Shown: piece after piece, positions 14,810 to 18,928 of the stretch
Numbering within the stretch: position 1 is the stretch's first letter
Layout: the number at the start of each line of letters is the position of its first letter
Virus record (IMG/VR): IMGVR_UViG_3300037808_000209
Span: 1-20,124 of that record
From: a virus
Length of the DNA stretch: 20,124 nt
Reading direction: 5' to 3' (one strand)
The notes under the pieces: model-generated
Told to the model about the DNA's origin: nothing
The model's database searches: none
What the model saw: only the letters and a program-made list of their open reading frames with translations
Translations under genes and position numbers: made by a program

Positions 14810-14941
14810 CCTAATAAGAAAATGCGGTCAGTATATCAAATATCGCTAAAAATAACCATATCTATATAATACTACATACCTATAATTAACTAATTTAAAA
14901 TAAAGCTTGGATACTTACCATATAAATTCGTAATTTCTACT

Positions 14942-15013
14942 ATGAAAAATAATATAATAATCATCAAAATTGAAAAACAGGCACAAAATCTAATAAAAAC
15001 AGAAAAAGGTTGA
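14942..15013 (+). CDS. Possible 23-residue leader peptide
   Basis: ATG 14942 runs 23 codons (Asn/Ile/Lys-rich) to TGA, three bases before the start of the next gene, and contains that gene's AAAGG ribosome site. There is no Shine-Dalgarno of its own. Low complexity makes it doubtful. Confidence 0.2.
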   Translation: MKNNIIIIKIEKQAQNLIKTEKG

Positions 15014-15016
15014 GAA

Positions 15017-15292
15017 ATGTATATAATAATAGAAAGAAACTTCGATAATACAATAAAATACCTCCTCGGAGGTAATGCTTTTATAAATAAAATATCACCA
15101 GATTATAAAATAACAGCATTTAGAATAAGAAAACAAGCTGAGCATAAAAAAATGATGCTAGAACTATATGAAGATAGATTCAGACTAGAGATATGCGACG
15201 CAACAGAAATGAACCTCCCACCGCACAGCACAAGAATTGCAAGGGAAAAAGATAAAATTACATACGACGAACCAAGAGAAAATAAAGAATAA
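15017..15292 (+). CDS. Hypothetical protein (91 residues), first clear rightward gene
   Basis: The ATG at 15017 has AAAGG seven bases upstream. The product begins with a hydrophobic strand and polar turn (MYIIIERNFDNTIKYLLGG), has a basic central helix (RIRKQAEHKKMMLELYEDRF) and ends acidic and Lys-rich. No family or catalytic motif is recognised. An antisense frame of 102 residues across it is very hydrophobic with no ribosome site and is judged a shadow. It probably belongs to early host-takeover genes by position only. Confidence 0.55.
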   Translation: MYIIIERNFDNTIKYLLGGNAFINKISPDYKITAFRIRKQAEHKKMMLELYEDRFRLEICDATEMNLPPHSTRIAREKDKITYDEPRENKE

Positions 15293-15306
15293 TATATATA
15301 TATTTG

Positions 15307-15327
15307 TATAATACAAGTATTATATTT
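15307..15327 (+). terminator. Weak terminator-like hairpin
   Basis: TATAATA, loop CAAG, TATTATA, then TTT. The stem is entirely A/T, so it would be unstable. It lies 15 bases after the 91-residue gene stop. Confidence 0.25.
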
Positions 15328-15377
15328 ACACAGTAAAACTATAAAAAATAGGGGCAGATTGTGTGTGAGCTTACCTA

Positions 15378-15396
15378 CCCGCCGCCCCGCCCCCCC
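15378..15396 (-). other. G-quadruplex-type tract
   Basis: The plus strand reads CCCGCCGCCCCGCCCCCCC, so the minus strand has four or more G-runs of at least three separated by 1 to 4 bases. In a genome this AT-rich the tract stands out strongly and fits a canonical quadruplex pattern. Confidence 0.65.
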
Positions 15397-15491
15397 GCTG
15401 ATTAAATCCATTTCAGCATTTTAGTTGATAATCAGGATTTGAAACCCTGGACATTGGAACCACTGAACCCGCCTAAGTACCATACCTTTAA

Positions 15492-15518
15492 TTGATATTG
15501 AGTCTCAATAGCTATAAT
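15492..15518 (+). promoter_or_regulatory. Candidate promoter with operator palindrome in the spacer
   Basis: TTGATA (15492-15497), 15-base spacer, perfect -10 TATAAT (15513-15518). The spacer coincides with the palindrome TATTGAG-T-CTCAATA (15496-15510), a position where a dimeric repressor would block RNA polymerase. The spacer is short by two bases, which weakens the call. Confidence 0.4.
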
Positions 15519-15678
15519 AAAAGTTATACCATGTGCCGCTATTCAATTATACATAAATCTTTAACACCATACCAAGCATAAAGTCAAGCTATATATTTTC
15601 ATAAGTTTAATATAATTTAATTTCATATAATCTAAAAAAAGACTTGCGGCTTATTATTCGTATGTCTATATTCTTGCA

Positions 15679-15691
15679 CGTCAAGTTGACG
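15679..15691. promoter_or_regulatory. 13-bp palindrome upstream of the 82-residue gene
   Basis: CGTCAA-G-TTGACG is a perfect inverted repeat with one central base, 30 bases before the start codon. TTGCAC at 15674-15679 with TACTAA 18 bases on could be a weak promoter overlapping it, making it a candidate operator. Confidence 0.4.
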
Positions 15692-15720
15692 AAATACTAC
15701 TAACTAACAAAAGAGGTAAA

Positions 15721-15969
15721 ATGATGAAGAAACTCACAATCCAGGAATATGAAGCTAAGCTGTCAGAATTTAAGGCACTTGGTATGAATAAAGAGCAAAT
15801 TGAAGCCGTGGCTGAGACTATGAATGTAGCAAAGCCAAGTAATATAGATACTTGCTTACAAGCCAAACCAGAACTAAGGGTTCACTTCAAAGCCATTAAT
15901 GAAGCTGGCAATTTTACAGTTGACGGGCAAGAGTATAGCTCGCACATGGTGGTAAAAAAAGTCAAGTAA
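15721..15969 (+). CDS. Hypothetical protein (82 residues)
   Basis: Start ATG 15721, with AGAGGT six or so bases upstream (a second ATG follows at once). The N-terminal 35 residues form an amphipathic helix pair (TIQEYEAKLSEFKALGMNKE and on), the C-terminal 40 a beta-like region (VHFKAINEAGNFTVDGQEYS). No known family is recognised. It follows two palindromic elements and precedes a long stem-loop, so it may be separately regulated. The product is small, soluble and slightly basic at its end. Confidence 0.65.
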   Translation: MMKKLTIQEYEAKLSEFKALGMNKEQIEAVAETMNVAKPSNIDTCLQAKPELRVHFKAINEAGNFTVDGQEYSSHMVVKKVK

Positions 15970-15976
15970 AGCTGAA

Positions 15977-16022
15977 GGAATATGCAGGTAACCTGAAGAA
16001 AAACTCAGGTTGCCTGTATTCC
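15977..16022 (+). ncRNA. Long stem-loop between small genes
   Basis: GGAATA-(TG bulge)-CAGG-U-AACCTGA pairs with TCAGGTT-G-CCTG-TATTCC across an eight-base loop, giving about 18 pairs. No T-run follows, so it is not a standard terminator. It could protect the upstream mRNA end, be an RNase III site, or bind a protein. It starts eight bases after the 82-residue gene stop. Confidence 0.55.
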
Positions 16023-16037
16023 TGTAACCTTTATAAT
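16010..16037 (+). promoter_or_regulatory. Candidate promoter overlapping the stem-loop
   Basis: TTGCCT (16010-16015), 16-base spacer, perfect -10 TATAAT (16032-16037). The -35 lies in the 3' arm of the stem-loop. It would drive the operon that starts with the 113-residue gene. Confidence 0.4.
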
Positions 16038-16424
16038 AACTGGAGTAAATTTACAATAACTGGAATAAATTAAGGATATGAAAATGATTAAAAAAATGAT
16101 TAAAGATAAAAAGATAGATTATAAGTTACCTGAAAGTCAAATGAGTTTTAAAAATATGTTTTTTGAAATAGAACGGTTTGGTTTTTCAATTAAGGGAAAC
16201 AAAAGAAAAATAAAGAAACAACGCTTTGGAGAGTTATTCTTTAATGATGTTTTTTGCGGAATAGTCGAGGAGGATGAAAATACAAAATGCTGGAAAATTA
16301 TAGTTCAGACAAAAAAGGGAATGGATTTAATAGATGAAAAAGTTAAAAATAATGCCTCTGTATGGGTACCATTTCTCAGGCGTATATTCCTTTACTTTCC
16401 ACAGCAAACTGGAGTAAATTTATG
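16035..16424 (+). repeat. Repeated ribosome-site cassette AACTGGAGTAAATTTA
   Basis: AATAACTGGAGTAAATTTA (16035-16053) is followed in tandem by AATAACTGGAATAAATTAA (16055-16073), with a 20-base period. AAACTGGAGTAAATTTATG occurs again at 16406-16424, where it is the working ribosome site and start of the next gene. A shorter form, ACTGGAGT, precedes the amidoligase start at 18917-18924. The tandem copies look like leftover gene starts. Confidence 0.6.
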
Positions 16425-16425
16425 A
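16084..16425 (+). CDS. Hypothetical basic protein (113 residues)
   Basis: Of two in-frame ATGs (16078, 16084) the second is preferred, because TTAAGG then lies at about eight bases rather than two. The product starts very Lys-rich (MIKKMIKDKKIDYKLP), has FKNMFFEIERFGFSIKG and a mixed strand-rich middle (CWKIIVQTKKGMDLIDE), and ends in an aromatic stretch. I do not recognise it. The stop overlaps the next start as ATGA, so the two are translated together. Confidence 0.6.
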   Translation: MIKKMIKDKKIDYKLPESQMSFKNMFFEIERFGFSIKGNKRKIKKQRFGELFFNDVFCGIVEEDENTKCWKIIVQTKKGMDLIDEKVKNNASVWVPFLRRIFLYFPQQTGVNL

Positions 16426-16823
16426 ATAACTTTGAGCATAGAAAATCTTTAGAAGTAGCTGAGTTTATTATATCAGAATCTGCTTCTCAGGGTTTTGATA
16501 TTAACTGTCGGAACATTATGAATAATGGGACTTTGACAGATATGCCAACACTGAAGTCAGTTTACAGTGTCTTAGGAATAGCTTATAGAATGGCTCAAGC
16601 TGAAGGTAAAATTTTGAAAGTGAGGGATTTATACAGCACTTTGACAGTAGAACTGAATGAGCTTTATAAGATATTGGATTGTCAAGCTGAAGCTAAAGTG
16701 AATGATATTGAGTTTATAAGGCTGAGGAAGGCTCGAAGACAGAAAAAGAGCGGCGAACCTCAGTTTAAAAAAGTAAGACAGTATGACCCCAGAACTTTAC
16801 GACCTTATGAACGAACATGGTAA
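16422..16823 (+). CDS. Hypothetical helical protein (133 residues)
   Basis: I place the start at ATG 16422, seven bases after GGAG (16411-16414), in ATGA overlap with the upstream stop. An in-frame ATG at 16362 would lie deep in the upstream gene without a ribosome site. The product is mostly helix (SLEVAEFIISESASQG, VLGIAYRMAQAEGKIL, YSTLTVELNELYKIL) with a very basic tail (RLRKARRQKKSGE, then VRQYDPRTLRPYERTW) that could bind nucleic acid. No family is recognised. Confidence 0.6.
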   Translation: MNNFEHRKSLEVAEFIISESASQGFDINCRNIMNNGTLTDMPTLKSVYSVLGIAYRMAQAEGKILKVRDLYSTLTVELNELYKILDCQAEAKVNDIEFIRLRKARRQKKSGEPQFKKVRQYDPRTLRPYERTW

Positions 16824-17014
16824 AGCATGTAAATTACCACAGGATTGAAAAGCCACTGAGGAGGTATTATTTCAATTTGAAGAAATTTGATTTACAGCTT
16901 AAAGGCATCTGTTCTTATTCTGAGGACAGGGCTTTAAGTATAGCTGTTGAGCAATATAAACAATATAAGTGTGAAGCTTCAGAGCTTACGCTTAGGAAAA
17001 TAACCCACTTATAA
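16817..17014 (+). CDS. Hypothetical basic protein (65 residues)
   Basis: ATG 16817 overlaps the preceding gene by seven bases. The ribosome site is weak, so translation may rely on coupling. The product is rich in Tyr, Lys and Arg (RIEKPLRRYYFNLKKFDLQL) with a helix SEDRALSIAVEQYKQYKCEA. Function is not recognised. It belongs to the string of overlapping small genes from 16084 to 17488. Confidence 0.5.
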   Translation: MVKHVNYHRIEKPLRRYYFNLKKFDLQLKGICSYSEDRALSIAVEQYKQYKCEASELTLRKITHL

Positions 17015-17023
17015 GGAGAAATC

Positions 17024-17155
17024 ATGCTTAGTATAATTTTATTTCTGATAATAGTGATATTATTAACAAAGATTATAGAACTTAGAGCTGACGTAGTGTT
17101 TTGGAAAAACTCAGCTTTGGAATTGAATCAAAGGATAAATGGGAGAATAAGATGA
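17024..17155 (+). CDS. Small membrane protein (43 residues)
   Basis: A strong AAGGAG lies five or so bases before ATG 17024. Residues 2-15 (LSIILFLIIVILLT) form a transmembrane helix or uncleaved anchor, followed by KIIELRADVVFW and a helical tail (NSALELNQRINGRIR). The stop overlaps the next start as ATGA. Size and form (N-terminal anchor then coiled tail) resemble spanin-like or holin-associated phage peptides, but no lysis neighbour is identified. Confidence 0.7.
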   Translation: MLSIILFLIIVILLTKIIELRADVVFWKNSALELNQRINGRIR

Positions 17156-17352
17156 AACCTGTAACGAATAGAAAAACTCTTAGACGATTAGTTTCTGAGG
17201 GTTTAATCAAAGAACCGAAATATGATAAGTTCCCCAGGGTTGATGAACAGAATTTATATAACTTAGACAGTCATGGATATAAATATAGGGCTGTTTATAC
17301 TGATGGAAATTTTTATCCGTTTTTATATAGAATAGAGAAATACTATGTCTGA
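17152..17352 (+). CDS. Hypothetical protein (66 residues)
   Basis: ATG 17152 overlaps the previous stop (ATGA) and has GGGAG about seven bases upstream. A TTG further up at 17101 lies within the membrane gene and is not preferred. The product begins KPVTNRKTLRRLVSEGLIKE, which looks like a short helix-turn unit, then Tyr-rich sequence (NLDSHGYKYRAVYTDGNFYP). Family unknown. It overlaps the next gene by eight bases. Confidence 0.6.
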   Translation: MKPVTNRKTLRRLVSEGLIKEPKYDKFPRVDEQNLYNLDSHGYKYRAVYTDGNFYPFLYRIEKYYV

Positions 17353-17488
17353 GATTATGCATCAATTCTTACATCATTTCACAGGAATTTGCGGCGAATC
17401 GCATCCCAGTTTGCTTTTATTATTAAGCGGTGCTGGGTTACTTAAACTTAAACAAGTTCTTATATACTTAAAAGAGATTCTTAAATGA
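17345..17488 (+). CDS. Small HFTGICGESHPS protein (47 residues)
   Basis: ATG 17345 lies inside the end of the preceding gene. The product is MSEIMHQFLHHFTGICGESH followed by a Leu-rich stretch (PSLLLLLSGAG) and a basic helix ending EILK. The FTG-x-CGE-x-HP core resembles very small phage proteins I recall from other phages, with no known function; this similarity is from memory. The hydrophobic middle could insert in the membrane. Confidence 0.6.
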   Translation: MSEIMHQFLHHFTGICGESHPSLLLLLSGAGLLKLKQVLIYLKEILK

Positions 17489-17501
17489 GAAGCTCAGAAT
17501 C

Positions 17502-17518
17502 GGGCAAAAGAATTGCCC
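17502..17518 (+). other. Hairpin before the amidotransferase gene
   Basis: GGGCAA, loop AAGAA, TTGCCC is a perfect 6-bp stem with no following T-run, 32 bases before the ATG of the glutaminase gene. It may limit read-through or stabilise the downstream mRNA. Confidence 0.5.
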
Positions 17519-17550
17519 CTAACTAAATAAAAAAAGAAAAGGAGACTGAT

Positions 17551-18645
17551 ATGTGTGGACTGTTTGGTTTTGCTAAGAAACAAAATAGCCAGAATGACGA
17601 GCAACTTGCTATTGCAAGAGCGGTTCTGGAACACCTCGCTATTGAATCACAAACAAGAGGAAAGGATAGCACAGGGCTATCTTTAATTACACCTGATGCA
17701 AGAAAGACTTATAAGGGTGCGATTGCAGCTACTGAATTCGTAAAGAATAAGAAGTGGAAAGAAATATCAGCCACTATTACCTCAGACACAACGATTGCTA
17801 TTGGACATACAAGATTCGCTACTCATGGGACTGTGAGCATACGAAACGCGCATCCATTTAACGTGGGACAGGTTACTGGCGCTCATAATGGAATAATCTT
17901 CAACTACAATAAACTTGCTAAGGAAATGGGGAAGTCTGTGGAGGTGGATTCTGAGGTAATCTTTGGTAAACTTAATACGACAGAAAAAACAAAAGCTTTT
18001 GAGGATATTTATGGCGACTTTGCTGTCAGTTGGGTTAAGGATGATAATAGAATACTGCATTTAGCGAGAGAAGATGGAAGACCCCTCAGCATTGCGTATT
18101 GGAAGAGAGCAAGAATAATGTTTTATGCTTCTACTGATACAATACTTCGCTCTGCTTTAAATAAAGCTGGAATGACGTTAAACATATCTGATTTTCCTAA
18201 AGATATGATTTATACTTACAATACAGAGAAGTTCAATAAAACGACAAATCCCGAAAAAGCGAAGTTCCATACAGTAAGTCAAGATTATACTCAGCCTATT
18301 GCTTTGTATAAGACCTATGAAGATGCATCGTATCAGGATTACTGTGAAGTGTGCGGAGACCATGCCCATGACTACACAGGGAGATGTAAGATTCATTATG
18401 AATCGCTCTATGGAAACCATACAGTCATTTGTTCTCAATGTAATCAAGAATATCCTGAAAAGAATACATATTTTGATGAAGCATTTTGTGTAGATATATG
18501 TGAAAACTGCATTGAAATTGAAAATGAATGCGCTTACTGTGGGGACTTAATCCTTGATTTAAGCCCAGCTACACGAGGCGTTTATACGATGTGCGTCCAC
18601 TGTGCTGACATATTTGACAATGAATTTACAACAGAAAAGGAGTAA
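17551..18645 (+). CDS. Class II glutamine amidotransferase with C-terminal zinc modules (364 residues)
   Basis: The start MCGLFGF gives N-terminal nucleophile Cys2 after Met removal, as in Ntn-hydrolase glutaminases. The further signature is GlmS/PurF-like: TRGKDSTGLS (35-44), GHTRFATHG (85-93), RNAHPF (98-103), GAHNGIIFNYN (110-120) and VDSEVIF (132-138). All expected glutamine-binding pieces are present, but no sugar isomerase or transferase domain follows. Instead residues 265-351 carry metal-binding pairs: C265-x2-C268 with C279/H282, C294-x2-C297 with C317-x2-C320, and C327-x2-C330 with C348-x2-C351. The enzyme should release ammonia from glutamine for a partner, most likely the amidoligase two genes on. 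Start ATG 17551 has AAAGGAG seven or so bases upstream. Confidence 0.92.
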   Translation: MCGLFGFAKKQNSQNDEQLAIARAVLEHLAIESQTRGKDSTGLSLITPDARKTYKGAIAATEFVKNKKWKEISATITSDTTIAIGHTRFATHGTVSIRNAHPFNVGQVTGAHNGIIFNYNKLAKEMGKSVEVDSEVIFGKLNTTEKTKAFEDIYGDFAVSWVKDDNRILHLAREDGRPLSIAYWKRARIMFYASTDTILRSALNKAGMTLNISDFPKDMIYTYNTEKFNKTTNPEKAKFHTVSQDYTQPIALYKTYEDASYQDYCEVCGDHAHDYTGRCKIHYESLYGNHTVICSQCNQEYPEKNTYFDEAFCVDICENCIEIENECAYCGDLILDLSPATRGVYTMCVHCADIFDNEFTTEKE

Positions 18646-18648
18646 AAA

Positions 18649-18927
18649 ATGAAAAAGGTAATTTTACTGGGGTTTGATGCCCCTGTTAAAAAGAAATCCA
18701 AGTCTTTTGTTCTTAAGGCTCTCTATAAACGGGCTAAAAAAAATCCATTTATATCAGATAAATCTTATAAGGAATATTTGGAATATCTGAAGGAGCAGAT
18801 AGAATTTTTTAATGATACATACGACCTTTCAAGTGAAAATAAAATTTACGACAGTCTTAAAAAGATTGGCTGGATTAAAGTTATAGGTTCTATGATTGCT
18901 ATTGTTTCCGTAAACACTGGAGTCTAA
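18649..18927 (+). CDS. Hypothetical protein between amidotransferase and amidoligase (92 residues)
   Basis: ATG 18649 follows the glutaminase stop by three bases, with AAGGAG just upstream. The N-terminal 40 residues are Lys-rich and partly hydrophobic (KKVILLGFDAPVKKK), then comes a charged helix (SYKEYLEYLKEQIEFF) and a hydrophobic end (GWIKVIGSMIAIVSV). It is not recognised. The tight three-gene spacing suggests it belongs to the same system, perhaps as a carrier, regulator or target. Confidence 0.7.
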   Translation: MKKVILLGFDAPVKKKSKSFVLKALYKRAKKNPFISDKSYKEYLEYLKEQIEFFNDTYDLSSENKIYDSLKKIGWIKVIGSMIAIVSVNTGV

Positions 18928-18928
18928 A

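Larger units (their letters stand above)
14613..14920 (+). repeat. Repeated motif TTGGATAC(C/T)TACC
   Basis: Copies lie at 14613-14625 and 14908-14920, differing at one base. The ATCCAACAA at 14570-14578 is a partial inverted copy, and the sub-word TACCTACCC recurs at 15372-15380. Such scattered motifs may bind a regulator or replication initiator. Confidence 0.45.
14541..14941. other. AT-rich divergent control region
   Basis: About 400 bases lie between the leftward late block and the rightward genes. They hold an inverted pair ATCCAACAA (14570-14578) / TTGTTGGAT (14610-14618). The motif TTGGATAC(C/T)TACC occurs at 14613-14625 and again at 14908-14920. There is also a TTCTTT repeat tract and several TATAAT-like words. 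A weak TTG-started hydrophobic frame (14655-14849) lies over the repeat tract and is not convincing as a gene. The region may carry divergent promoters and possibly a replication origin; this is inference. Confidence 0.6.
15293..15720. other. Gene-poor segment with unusual C-tract, hairpins and palindromes
   Basis: No convincing gene is seen in 428 bases. In order there is an AT-only hairpin (15307-15324), a C-rich tract with G-quadruplex potential on the minus strand (15378-15396), a GCTGA/TCAGC hairpin with 11-base loop (15397-15417), a CAGG/CCTG hairpin with a 7 to 9-base loop (15433-15449), a promoter-like site with internal palindrome (15492-15518), and a 13-bp palindrome (15679-15691) just before the next gene. 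It may encode a structured RNA or serve as a control region. Confidence 0.6.

Noticed and set aside
14655-14849. Rightward 64-residue hydrophobic frame
   Set aside because: It begins at TTG without a ribosome site and its hydrophobic character comes from the pyrimidine-rich repeat tract.
15103-15411. Leftward 102-residue hydrophobic frame
   Set aside because: It is antisense to a better-supported rightward gene, has no ribosome site and its start runs through the G-rich tract.
15397-15466. tRNA-like segment: a 7-base anticodon-type loop in a CAGGG/TCCTG stem on the minus strand (anticodon would be UCA) and a GCTGA/TCAGC hairpin
   Set aside because: No acceptor stem closes around it, the D-arm does not pair, there is no proper T-arm with TTC in the loop, and one loop has 11 bases. 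It is not a tRNA by sequence.
15531-15581. 16-residue rightward peptide after the TATAAT at 15513
   Set aside because: It has no Shine-Dalgarno site and is too short to separate from chance.
18178-18493. Extra frames on both strands in the glutaminase gene
   Set aside because: They are shadows of the well-supported enzyme frame, which has intact catalytic motifs across the whole region.
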